Source of the DNA: Corylus avellana
Lineage: Eukaryota; Streptophyta; Magnoliopsida; Fagales; Betulaceae
Direction of reading: 5' to 3'
Length of the DNA stretch: 64,000 nt
Assembly: GCF_901000735.1 (NCBI RefSeq)
Contig: NC_081544.1
Span: forward strand, 31,943,235 to 32,007,234
The translations under genes were made by a program, and so were the position numbers. Shown here one piece after another: positions 33,462 to 44,767 of this stretch. Every line of letters starts with the position of its first letter. Positions within the stretch are counted from its first letter, which is position 1. The notes beneath the pieces are model-generated. The model worked only from the letters and a program-made list of their open reading frames with translations, did no database searches and was not told where the DNA came from.

Positions 33462-34180
33462 AAAATTATATAAATATACAAAATATTAAATTTATAAAAT
33501 TATAAAAATTAAAAAACTAATCAATACATATATATAAAAGAGGCTGAAATTGGACGACCCAGCTCCAGCCACCTCTGAGGTGAGGTGGCTAGCGGACCAC
33601 CATAATCACCGCCCTGTAGCCTCTGCCCCGAGCTGCATACCTAAGCCATAGTGGAAGAATATCAGCTTGTTTCGATCCGCTAGGAACATTGGAAATGGTG
33701 ACATCACCCTTGGCCAAAGTCATATATATGTTAATTGAATGTGTAGTAAATCAGAGTTAAGCTGTTGGATCTGATTGAAGGCGCGGTGGCTGCTAGCAAC
33801 CACCGCAAGGCCACCATACTGTGGCCGCCAAACGATGGCCAAGAGTGGCCACCATAAAGCAGCCCCACATGGCCACAGCACAATATATATATATATATAT
33901 AATTTTTAAAAAACGTTTTATATTTTGTATTTTTTGAGAAATGTTTTGAGCTTTGAGAATTGAATTTTATAATTAGTTTTGAAAAATGCATAAGTTGTAG
34001 AACGTCTAAAAGGGCCTTTAATAAGTTAAATTAAAGAGCTCTAAAAAAACCTTTACCAAATATGCCCCATCGTTCTGCTTCTTCCTCGCATTTTCGTTTT
34101 GCTGCTATCTTTGTTTTTTTTTTATTAAATTTTTTAATATAGTAAATCACTCCCAGTGACGATCGATTTGCTTAGATGTA
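33462..34180. other. Noncoding DNA with a GC-rich GGTGGCC patch and AT microsatellite
   Basis: 33555-33620 and 33780-33875 hold GTGGCC/GGCCACC units like the cores of the foldback elements, so another decayed foldback is likely. (TA)n lies at 33884-33901. No gene. Confidence 0.4.
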
Positions 34181-34693
34181 TTTATTTTGAGTGAAAACTG
34201 TGGGTCCCGTACAAATCAACTAGACCAAACATTAAATTTATTTGTTAAACATGTGCGGAACGTGCTTCGATTAACATAAATGCTTAAATTTATTTATATA
34301 ATAATTTAATAACTGATTTTTAACTCTAAAAGCTCCAAAAAATCGCTTATAATTTTTATTTTTTACTGCACCTATAAATCAAACCCTTTTATATTTATAC
34401 TCTATATATGATATATCCCTCATAAATTAGACCAAAGCACGGACACCAACTCTCCAAAATGGTTGTGATGATAATTGGGGTGATAAAGGGAAAAATAAAG
34501 CTGAAAAATGATCATAAATGAGAGCAGGGTACCTGAACTATGACTAGCTGAAAATGTTTACGGAAACAGAACTCCACGTCCAAAAAGGATGGACTTAACA
34601 CCTAAAGTTAAAAGAATCTCAGCAAAAGATATTCAAAAGCCATTTTTATTATTAATTGTTCCTCAATTTATTTCTTCTTGTGCCTATGACGTC

Positions 34694-34726
<33 letters not shown>

Positions 34727-34734
34727 GCTTTTTC

Positions 34735-34765
<31 letters not shown>

Positions 34766-35010
34766 CTACGATTGATATCACACCGTTTGGCAGTTGGGAA
34801 TCTGGTCCCAAAATCAAATATTCGTGAATAGAGCATTAAAAGTTGGCTTTTTATTTTATTTTAACAGGATTACCCTTAGTTAAAGCAAACGCTGTGACAC
34901 ATTATAATCATTTAATTCCCTACGTTAAAAATAACAGTACAGAGCGAGTGGATGTTGTGGTCGATCTTTATATATATACGTGGTCCAGTTGCGTCCATCC
35001 ACGTTTATCC
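34181..35010. other. MYB-2 unit upstream duplication block (markers b, c and the TGATGATAATT repeat)
   Basis: 34181-34230 matches the marker b blocks. 34457-34520 contains AAAATGGTTGTGATGATAAT, a unit repeated four more times at 43.4-45.4 kb. 34783-35000 aligns with 45493-45725 (GTTTGGCAGTTGGGAATCTG, GTTAAAGCAAA, GAGCGRGTGGATGTT). A (GA)n at 34697-34723 and (TA)n at 34739-34766 lie just before marker c. This is the far end of the MYB-2 unit. Confidence 0.7.
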
Positions 35011-35063
35011 AATAAGAGAAAGTTGAGTGATGGGAAAAAGTAAACAAGTTTCATTGCACTTCT

Positions 35064-35518
35064 AAGAGCATTTTCAATGGAGAAGCCATATTTTTATGTA
35101 AAATTGTTTTTTAAAATTTATTTTTATCTAGTTTAGTTAAATCATTTTTAAATGTCTCTACATCTGACTAGCTATATTTCTATCTATTTTATTAAAATAT
35201 TATTAAAACTAAGAAAAGTTTTGGGAAAAAAAGAACATGTGAGAGGAAAAATGAAAAAAAAAAATTGGGAAAAAGAGAACATGTAGAGAAAAAGTAGGAA
35301 AAGATTTGGGAAAAAGAGAAAATATGTGAGAGATATAAGGAAAAATAAAATAGCTTTATTGAAAAGTGTTGCTACATTTAGCTTTTCTTTTAGCTCTTCC
35401 AATCAAATATCTATTTTACATTTTTTTTTTGCTAATCTAATGTATGGGGTTTTTAAACATTTGAATTGCTATTTTAGATAAAAGTAATATTTAGCTCTTT
35501 CATTGGGGAAGCTCTAAG
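35064..35518. mobile_element. MITE with AGAGCATTTTCAATGGAG ends
   Basis: Left AGAGCATTTTCAATGGAGAA is mirrored by right TTCATTGGGGAAGCTCT. The interior is purine-rich on one strand. No coding sequence is credible within it. Confidence 0.5.
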
Positions 35519-35734
35519 TACGCTCCGGCGGTATTCCCGCTAACTTCCCTCCCCCTCTTTCTTTAGGTAAAGATCCTTTTTTTTTTTTTTCTTTTCTTTT
35601 CTTTTTTTGTGAGTTCTAATGTTCTCTTGTTTTTAATGCAATGTTTATTAAAAATAAAATAAAATAAGTAAATAGTACCAACAAAGAACATTGGAGGGTT
35701 GATATTCATATAGAACGCTTAATTAGGAAGGTGG

Positions 35735-37275
35735 CACTACAAAAAACTTAATTTTTAGTGATTACCTATTAGTGACGTTTTAAGGCCAACAACGTCTCTA
35801 AAGTTTAGTGACGTGTCACTGACGATGTGTGTAGCAAGTCAGAAATCAGAGTGTCGCTACTGAGACTTTAATGACGTGCCGAAAATTGACACATCACTAA
35901 AGTAGTGCCGTGTCAATTTTTGGCAGGTCGGCAGGTGACCACTTTAGTGATGTGTCAATTTTGGGCACGTCACTAAAGTTTAAAAAATTATTAAAATATA
36001 TATATACATTTTTTTCTGAATTTTTTTTTATATTATTATAAAAACCACTGTTTGAGAAGGTTTCCTCTTAGAACCGCTGCACATGGAAACCCCTCTCTTC
36101 TCAGACCTCCACTGGTCCCTTTCTACAGAATTTGCAATGAAGATAGCAATCGTAAATGCTACTCCAGAATTTACAAAGAAGGAAAAGAGCAAAATTTCAA
36201 AGAAACATGCACCCATAGAAAAATAGACAGAGGGGCAGACTTTTTTCATAAATATTACTTGAAACATGCCAATAAAACGATAAATTATACCAGATGTTCA
36301 GTACATATACAAGTTCTCAGTATTTACTGACCTAGCCATGCATAAACTCATACAACTATTATCCAAATTCAGGGACAGGATGGAACAGAAATCTGTTAAA
36401 AATCCAACAAACAGAAAACCCAGAATGTATATTACAACATTTTCCTCCCATTTTCTCAGCAACCAATCACAGAAGCTTAGAATCATCCACAATAACAAAC
36501 AAAAAAAAAAAACCCACAAACAAGCTAGACTTCATTTAAACACAAAACCCAAGTATCAACAAGAGCAAGATGGTACTGAAATTTTTTTCAAAACAAAAAA
36601 AATAAAAAAATAAAAATCATTTACTGACATGTGAATGTTAGAAAGAATTTTTTTTTTTTTTTTAATGAAAATTCATTTCGTGTTACGTACATTCACACGC
36701 CACTAATTAGTGACGTGTAAACATTCACACGTCACTAAATGAATTTTTATTTTTATTTTTTATTTTTTATTTTATTTTTTAAGGAAAAAAAAAGGATATA
36801 AATAAATAAATAAATCGTTCACAGTTCACTAAAAAATTTAGTGATGTGAGAAAAATGAGAAATGCTAAAGGCCTAACTTTTTTGCCCAACAAAAGTCCAA
36901 CTTTTACCTTATTTTTTTTTTCTAAAAAATACAAAATGAAAAATGGAAAAAATGTCTGAAGCAACCATATCTATTTTTGGCCTTTCTTTTATTTAGTATT
37001 TTTTAAAAAAATGAAAAATAGTATTTTTCTTCATAATAATGACATTTTCTTTTTAAAAAAATGACATTATTATGAAAAAAATACCATTTTTCATTTTTTT
37101 TAAAATACCAAATAAAGGAAAGACAAAAAATAGATAGGTTTGCTTCAAACATTTTTTCCATTTTTTATTTTATTTTATTTTATTTTAAAAAAAGACAAAA
37201 GTTAGACTTTTATTGGGCAAAAAAGTTGGGTCCCTATCATTTCTCGTGAAAAATTAACATGTCACTAAAGTGAGT
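35735..37275 (+). mobile_element. CACTA (En/Spm-type) remnant
   Basis: It opens with the CACTA-class terminus CACTACAAAAAAC. Many subterminal units of the type TTTAGTGACGTG and CACGTCACTAAAG follow in both orientations (35755-35990, 36685-36740, 36830-36850, 37255-37275). No transposase is seen and the opposite CACTA terminus is missing or unrecognisable. The middle (36040-36640) has no domain. It occupies spacer between the MYB-2 and MYB-3 units. Confidence 0.65.
36857..37245. mobile_element. Large near-perfect palindromic MITE nested in the CACTA remnant
   Basis: The ends GAGAAATGCTAAAGGCCTAA and TTGGGTCCCTATCATTTCTC are inverted. About 190-bp arms meet at a centre rich in AATGACATT. The flanks GTGAGAAAAAT and GTGAAAAATTA are similar, a possible imperfect target duplication of about 9 bp, which would suit a Mutator-type origin. 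Transcription would give a long hairpin RNA. Confidence 0.7.
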
Positions 37276-37904
37276 CTTGATAATGTTGACGTCTTTGAAA
37301 TATTGAGGAAGGTTTGGTTTGTGAACAATCAACAATATATATTCACCAACTATATATAGTGAGTCTTGATAAAGTTCATGTCTTAAAAATTCCAGTTTTA
37401 ACACTAGTCCCTTAAAGTTAATTAAGAGAAACTTTACTTACTTCCTCTAATTTTTTATCACAATTGCAATTACTTTTCAAAACTTTAAATACTCTCAATT
37501 TAATATATTATAATTTAAAAAGTTTGCAATGTCACTTTTATATTAGATTTTTTTGTTAAATCATAACGGAGGATGTAAAAATTTTCAAAATTCTCATAGG
37601 CTAAGGGAAATTTTGTATTTTATTAGTTTTACAGGGGTATATGTGACATTTTACCTTTTTATCGTTTAATTTGACCCGAAATTCTAATGGTATGGGTAAT
37701 ATTGCAAACTTTTTAAATTTAAGAATTAAGAATTTTTAAATTTAAGTGAATAATTGGAAATGCGATGAAAAATCATGGGTTAAGTGAAGTTAATTTCGCT
37801 GACATTAAAACTGAGATTTTTAAGACGTACACATTATCATGGCTCGCGAAGTAAATGTTTTTAGGACCTTCAGACGCACTAGAAACGAGTAGATCTGAGA
37901 AGAG
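37276..37904. other. Unassigned AT-rich noncoding DNA
   Basis: Spacer before the MYB-3 unit. No repeat or gene is recognised. Confidence 0.35.
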
Positions 37905-38074
37905 TGGCGATTAAATTTCTGGTAAGATGAGAGAAATAATCTTGAACAAGGTTAAGTAGTGATTAACTAACTTGTAATTTTGAACTCCGACTTTTTATTT
38001 CATTGTAATGCAATGCATGCAAGATATATAACACCTAATTGTCCTGCAACCTCTCAGACAATTCATCGACACTT

Positions 38075-40540
38075 TCAGAACACGTGCGAACCAGATGACC
38101 AAACATTCACCAGATTGAGCATGTTGTTCCAATAATTCTTATAATTGCAGTCCTCAAAGTCTCCACTGGAGCTTTTATCTCCATTATCCAAGTTGATCAA
38201 TGAGTTGTGGTCATCACAATAATTATACGCCAATGTATCGGTGAAACCTGCCATGATATTTGAGAGAGGCATGTTTTCATTCCCAGACCTAAAAGAGTCC
38301 ACAACCCATGCACTTTCCGTACTATTATACGTCATATCCTGCAATCCCATTGTGTCAATATCCGATCTTTCTTTGAGTTCCGGCATTTGCTCACAGACTT
38401 CTTTGATAAACCCTCCATTGCATGATGTAGGTGAGCTTTTGGCGAAATCATGTAGTAATGTTGTCACTGTGCTTTCATTGAATTCAACATTTTGAGTTTG
38501 GATGGCGAGCGCGTTCTCCGAGCAGTTCAACGTCGACGTTGGAGACTCGAGGTCGTCGCCGGCGAGTGGGAACATGCTACCACTCGTTGACTTCGACCAT
38601 ACCCCTTGCCATACTTTGAGTACGTCAAGGCATGGTGGTAGTGCGAGTTGAGCCAGGTTTTTGTTTCTGATCAGCTGAGCCGGGTGAGCCGGAGAGTTGA
38701 GTTGTGGTTGGATAGGGTTGGTAGACACAAGCTTGCACTCTCTTACCAGTCTGGCTTCGGCTTCTAGCCGCGCGCTTTCCCATTGAGCCATGTGGCTTAA
38801 ATTGGCAGTGTCTTTGGAGTTGCCATCGCCGGAGCTCTGGGAATCGTTTTTGGGCTTGTGGGTCATGGGATCGATGCCCATCCTCGTTAGTCTTTTTTTG
38901 AGATGCGTGTTCCAGTAGTTCTTGATCTCGTTGTCAGTTCTTTTGGGCAAGTGAGTCGCAATAGCTGACCATCTGAAACAACAAATCATGTCAAATATTG
39001 GAAACGTGGCATGCTATAGATATGTCGTTTTCATGGAATTATAGTTGATATTGAAAATTATGGTTGAGTTCAAAGGTACGGATGGTTGTATTTGCATGTG
39101 TCGGTTCTTGCACAATTCTTCGACTTAATTTGAGCAGGCCTTTATTGGTCGTATAGTTTGAGTTAAGTAACATTTTCATCAACCACGTGAAAGGTACGAG
39201 CAGGGTCCCAATAAAAATTGTGTCTCAATGACAAAATAGTAAAAATAACGATTTTTTTTTTTTAAAAAAATATATATATATATAATAAAATTTTGTATTA
39301 AATATACCGTACTATTCAAAAGCAATTCGATCTTCTTACTTTTTTGGATACAAAATTACTACACAAATATTAAATAATGAGGATGATTTAGAGAGGAAAA
39401 AAAAAAGTGATACATACTTTTGTTTGAAATATTCTTAGGACTGATTGAGATTGCGTTTGAAGAGTCTAAAAGTGCGTTTAATACTTAAAAAGTCATTTTG
39501 AAGAAAAAAAATGCTTATTTGGTAAAAAAATTAAAATAACTTTTAAGAGTCTAAAAAGCCTAAAAATTGTCAAAACGCACTTTTGATAAAAACTTAAAAA
39601 TGAACATTTTGTCAAAAAGCATTTTTTTGACTTAATTAAAAGCTCAATTTCTTAAACACAATCTCAAATAGGCTCTTAGGGCCTGTTTGAGATTGCGTTT
39701 GAGGAGTTTAAAAGTACTTTTAACACTCAAAAATTCTGAAAAAAAAAAAAAAAAAAAAACTTATTTGGTAAAAAAATTAAAAATGCTTTTAAGAGTCTAA
39801 AAAGGCTAAAAATTACAAAAACACATTTTTGGCAAAATCTTAAACATGAAGCTTTTGCCCAAAAACATTTTGTGGCTTAAAATTTCTATTTTTCAAACGC
39901 AATTTCAAACATACTCTTAATCATTTAAACATTTCATGACATCTTACCAAGTTGACCTGATATATAACTCAATTTTATTAACAAATAATTTCTTCACTTT
40001 TTATTTATAAAAAAATTAAAATTTATTTCATCTTTACACTTTTTCAACAAAAATATAAAAAAGAAATCATCTTAAAAAGATTTGCCAATTAAACACCCAT
40101 TATTATTAATGTTTTGAAACTAGGATCTATTAATTGACTTGTGTTCAAAGATTCACCTGTTCCCGAGAAGCGCGTGGAGCTGAATGATGGTCTGTTCTTC
40201 CTGCAAGCTAAACTTTCCTCTTTTAATGTCTGGTCTGAGATAATTAGTCCATCTCAATCTACAGCTCTTCCCACATCTCTGCAGCCCTAAAATCCAACCA
40301 GAAAGAAGAAAATGAAAAACCATAAAAATTAGTGGGCTGTCGTTGAATATTTAATAATTAGACTATCCACGACATCATTAACCACATAAGGGTTGTCGTA
40401 AACCTACCAGCCTTTGCAGGCAAGGCTCGCCAGCTTCCAATGCCATGTTCTTCGATGTAAGCCAAAAGCTTCTGGTCTTCCTCAGGGGTCCACGGCCCTT
40501 TCTTCAACCCCACCTTTTCACAGCATTGAGACCGGCGCAT
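38075..40540 (-). CDS. R2R3-MYB transcription factor MYB-3, MIXTA-like (subgroup 9)
   Basis: Exons are 40540-40408, 40286-40157 and 38972-38075 (133, 130 and 898 nt; 386 residues), GT-AG throughout. It has the same MRRSQCC start, subgroup 9 motif and terminal NYWNN..NLVN block as MYB-2. It differs by H34I in R2 (HGIGSWR in place of HGHGSWR, beside W37) and about 25 changes in the C-terminal half, several at positions identical in MYB-1 and MYB-2. Intron 2 is 1184 bp and holds two adjacent MITEs. The frame is intact. Slightly relaxed constraint is possible. Confidence 0.93.
39439..39912. mobile_element. Two adjacent M2 MITEs in MYB-3 intron 2
   Basis: Copy 1 (39439-39672) and copy 2 (39681-39912) lie head to tail. 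Each starts TTGAGATTGCGTTTGARGAG and ends with an inverted AAACRCAATYTCAAA. The interiors share CTTATTTGGTAAAAAAATTA and AAGAGTCTAAAAAG. They account for much of the larger intron 2 of MYB-3. Confidence 0.75.
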
Positions 40541-40575
40541 TTTGGATACTTTAGGCCTCTGAAACTGAAAGTATC

Positions 40576-40577
<2 letters not shown>

Positions 40578-40609
<32 letters not shown>
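40578..40609. repeat. (GA)n microsatellite in the MYB-3 5' leader
   Basis: An uninterrupted AG tract (CT in the mRNA sense strand) lies about 38 bp upstream of the start codon. GAGA/CT tracts in leaders can influence plant promoter activity; that is not shown here. Confidence 0.9.
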
Positions 40610-40612
<3 letters not shown>

Positions 40613-40670
40613 AATCTGAACGAGGAAAGTAGTGAGATATCGATGGATCCTGATTCCTGAAGCAGATAGG

Positions 40671-40752
40671 TGAGTCACAATATATAGAGGAATGAGGATA
40701 CTGAATTAAATATATGGCCACGTACGTACGAAAACTTTCTTATTGCCAATAC
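40671..40752 (-). promoter_or_regulatory. MYB-3 core promoter and conserved upstream block
   Basis: The TATA box CTATATATTG (40679-40688) lies about 147 bp before the start codon, followed by GTGACTCACC. The upstream block 40717-40750 has GCCACGTACGTACG and AAAACTTTCTTATTGCC, matching the MYB-1/MYB-2 footprint. The G-box core seen in MYB-2 is altered to CACGTA here. Confidence 0.65.
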
Positions 40753-41539
40753 AGAATTCCCACACTGGAAATTATGAACAGACTAACAGAGAATTGCTAT
40801 CCAGCCTATCCACCATTTTTAAGTGTCTTTTTTTTTTTTTTTAATCATTTTTGTCTGCTTGGCATATATATATATATATAAGTGAAAAATAAAAAACCAA
40901 AATTTAAAGAATAAAAAGAATGTTAAGAGATATGAATTAGTATTTTTATTCTCAATGTTACTAAACATGCATTATCAAATGTTTATTTTCTAATATTCTT
41001 GTTTATCCGGCACATGCCTATCTATTCTTTTTTTTTTTTAATTAAAAAAAAAAAAAAAAAAAAAACTTGAAGATAAAAATTTAAGAATTCTGAGTAATAT
41101 TTTGTTTTTAGATAAAATACATCAACAACCAATGGAACGATGTGCTAGCTAGTATATAATGATTGGCGGGGCTCGACTAACTAAGTGCATATGCATTTTA
41201 CGTAGTTTAATATTAAATTTCTTGGACCAACTCTCTTTTTTGCCTAAATGTTCTACGTTTTCGAAGCAATCAATACTATCAGATTTTGCTTTCATCATAT
41301 ACACCCAAAGTATATCGGCTATATATAATCATCAACATGCATATATAATATAATAATATGTGAACCTCTAAGTTTTTAGTAGCGTTGACAAAAGAAGAAC
41401 GACCCGTTAGAAGCAATGATCGACCGAGGTAAATCAGATTATATTTTTTTAGTGTAGTATATACCTAATATTAAAATGTAATTTGCAGCGTCGTGAAGTT
41501 AAGATGTCTGAGAATAGGGATGAACGATCGAGGTAAGTA
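40753..41539. other. MYB-3 upstream noncoding DNA
   Basis: A (TA)n run lies at about 40865-40880 and poly-A tracts at about 41040-41065. No coding sequence. Confidence 0.4.
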
Positions 41540-41555
41540 AGTACTTACAGGACCG

Positions 41556-41674
41556 GTCTCTAAGAGGTATCTCAATTGGCTGGAACCACACTTAATAAAG
41601 CGAAGGTTATTAGTTCGAATTATTCTCTTCCCTATTGTGCATATATGTCATAAAAAAAAAAATAATAATAAAAA
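41556..41674 (+). mobile_element. tRNA-derived SINE with 16-bp target duplication
   Basis: An A-box-like GGTATCTCAATTGGCTGG and a B-box-like TAGTTCGAATTA are spaced as in a tRNA-type pol III promoter. An A-rich tail with AATAATAAT ends it. The direct repeat AGTACTTAYAGGACCG flanks it (41540-41555 and 41675-41690, one mismatch), a clean LINE-mediated target-site duplication. Confidence 0.85.
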
Positions 41675-41690
41675 AGTACTTATAGGACCG

Positions 41691-42363
41691 TTAAATTTAT
41701 TGGTAATCACCATTCACAGACGTACATCATTAATAGCATAATTAGGCCACTATGGATTGGACTTAGTCAGACCTCTAGTAATTGATAATATATATGCATG
41801 TTTCATTAGGGGACCGATGTCATACAGCATGTCTCTTAGGATAGTGAAAACCCTATCGAAATGGAGTTAAAGGCTTGAATTGACCGTATAGAAAAAGTTT
41901 TGATTATGTATATAATTATGTACAAGATTTTCCTTGTTATGATTTATGCATTAAATTATATTATGAATTTCCCCTGTAATTATGCTTATGTTAATTCAAA
42001 ATAAACTAGTTCTTTACTATGAACATAATAACAGGGGCAATACTTAGCAATTTGCAAAACTTTATCATATTCAATTACCAGTGTTCAAGAGTTATATTTT
42101 TGTCAACTGAGGCTCATTGCATAACAAATTTTATGATAATTTACTTACTAAATCATAAATTTAAGTAGTTACTTTTCACATACGAAACACATTGGTGTTT
42201 TGCAGATTAGCAGGCTTGATGGACTGCTGGGTTGAGCTTTTGAAGTGTCTAATTACCTACTTGAACATGTGAGTCTCATATAAGCTGTTTCACATTTCTT
42301 GCTCATGCAATTTGATACCAAATTGCTGATAACAAATTATTAGAAATTCTTACTCATTAAATT

Positions 42364-42399
<36 letters not shown>

Positions 42400-43074
42400 G
42401 TTAAATAATTTCTCGTAATTTCACCGGAGGAAAAAGTACTGGCAAAATTTATACCTTTAAAGGAACGACCAACCCAAAAGATGAGCAATAATATATATAC
42501 GCAAAGCACATTATTACAATTAAAGGAACGAGCAAATGCCTGCCCATTTTGGAATTTATTTTTATTTATTTAATTATTCATGTCTTATCAGTATTCACCT
42601 GAAATTATCTACGGGAAACGGTTGGGTTATAATGCTTAACTAGTTGGCATCATGAATTCCATGAAAGAGTAGATTTCTATTTACTCTCAATATTTATTGT
42701 AAATTTGCAATGCTTCCTGCTTTCACATAGGGAGACAGGCTAGACAGCCACTCGATCCGGTTCATGATTGCATGCAGCTGCTTTGCATTTCTTGTAATGT
42801 TGTTAGGGAATTGAATATTATATTTTTATTCTAAATTGATGCGATAGTTTATATAATATATACTTTATCACATTAATTGCTAAATTATTATTATTTTTTT
42901 AGACAAATTCTCCTAAGGTGCTTTATGCATAACTTCTTATCAAATCGGCCCCTATTTAAATATAATCAATTTACTTTTAAGATCTGAACTATTATTAAAT
43001 ATATCATTCTGTCCTTCTTGCAAAATTTTCAATGTTACGGCCATGTTATATTCAATAAAAATATAAAAAGGTTG
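41691..43074. other. Unassigned AT-rich noncoding DNA
   Basis: (AT)n lies at about 42367-42396. No recognisable gene or bounded element. Confidence 0.35.
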
Positions 43075-43190
43075 GTTGAGTGTTTTTTTTAACATGTCCA
43101 TGCAAAAGAATGGAGATTCGAACTATTGATATTGATTTAAAGAGACGTAGTCTTTAACCGATTAAACTATCATTTAAAAATAATTGATTG
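43075..43190 (-). mobile_element. tRNA-derived SINE-like fragment (minus)
   Basis: On the minus strand GATAGTTTAATCGGTTAAAG (A-box region) and AGTTCGAATCTCC (B-box region) are spaced as in tRNA-derived SINEs. The tail and target duplication are not clear, so the borders are approximate. Confidence 0.6.
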
Positions 43191-43726
43191 TGCTTTTTGG
43201 AAAGAGTTTATGTTTAATGGCATGCCGACCATTTAATTGCAAAGATGAATTTACATTTATTTACTTTGAGTGAAAGCTATGGGTCCCATTCAAATCAATT
43301 AGACCAAACGCGTAATTTATTTATTTATTTTTTTTTTGACATGTCAGCACGACCAAACAGGTAATTAATTAAACATTTGCTACGCTAGAGTTAAAAAACC
43401 AACATGAAGTTTGTGTAGTTGTGAACCGGAGTCATTGCCATAACTGCCTCCAAAATGGTTCTGATCGATGATAATTCCGGTGGTGAAAGCAAAATAAAGC
43501 TGAAAATAATCATAAATTAGGCCACAGAACGGACACCCACTCACTCTGCAAATTGGTTTTGATGATAATTCCTGGGTAAAAAAAAAAGCCTAAAATTATC
43601 ATAAATTTTACACCAGGGTACGGATCCGGCCCACTTTTTCCGAGGCGAAAAGACAGAAAGGCCCCAAGATAGGTAATTAATTTCCGTTTCTCGTCAAGAA
43701 AATTATCATCAAGTAGGAAATCAATT

Positions 43727-43978
43727 GGCTGTGTTTGGCAAAGCGCAAGATCGGACGGGACTCAAAAATTTAAAAAATTATTCTTAAAATTAATCATAAT
43801 ATTTTTACTTTTTACATCATATTAATCATTTTTATTATTAATCAAATAAAAAAATTATTAGAAAATAATTTTTTTTATTTTTTTATAAAAAAAATCATAC
43901 TTTTTTATTCTCATATCAATCAAATCTGTTACAGTACCATTTCACTCTTTTTTTTCTATTCTATTGCCAAACACAGCC
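43727..43978. mobile_element. Short MITE, family M1
   Basis: The ends GGCTGTGTTTGGCAA and TTGCCAAACACAGCC are perfect 15-bp inverted repeats, enclosing the family A/T interior. Confidence 0.8.
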
Positions 43979-43981
43979 AAT

Positions 43982-44170
43982 GGGTTCGTTTGGCAATCAC
44001 TTGTAAAAATTGATTGAGTGAGAAAAAAATAAAAATATTTAATATGAAAAAGTATAAATTTTTTATTTTGTAATAATTTTTTTATTTAATTAATAATAAA
44101 AAAAATAATTAATGTGATGCAAAAAAATAAGTAACTGGCTGTTGGCTATTGGCTATTGGCAAACAAACCC
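43982..44170. mobile_element. Short MITE, family M1, adjacent copy
   Basis: The ends GGGTTCGTTTGGCAA and TTGGCAAACAAACCC are inverted. It lies three bases from the preceding element, so one may have inserted beside the other. Confidence 0.75.
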
Positions 44171-44767
44171 ATTTCTATCAATTCACTTTCTTTTTTTTTT
44201 CCTTTTACATGCATTTGTACTGCTTATAATATTTACAAATTGTTGTAATAGACTAATAGTTCATAATTAATAAAGTCATTAAGGGTGAATAATTGGCAAA
44301 TTAATTGCTAATTATTTAAATTGATAAATCAATTTTTTTTTAAATTTTTTTTGCATTTTATCAATTTTAACATGTCACGTCAAATGTTTTTTATTTTATT
44401 TTTATTTCACATAATTTTATCAATTTCATCATTTTTTATATTAAAAAAGTACTATACTTAATGTACTGCTACATAAACGCTCCTCTGATTCAAGAGTGAA
44501 ATGAACTTTACCTTTTTTTCTACATAAATGATGAACGTGCAGCTACATAAATGCCCTAGAATATATATATATATATATATTAAAAACCAATTAACTTGAA
44601 GTTATTGTTGTTGTCAGCCAGAGTCAGGCCCCATACGGCCACACCGCCTGCAAAATGGTTCTGATGATAATTATATCGTGACAGAAGAAAAATAAAGCTG
44701 AAAATAATCATAAAAGGGTCAGAGTTTTCCATTTCCTCAAATCCACTTTCAAATTAACGTGAAAAAA

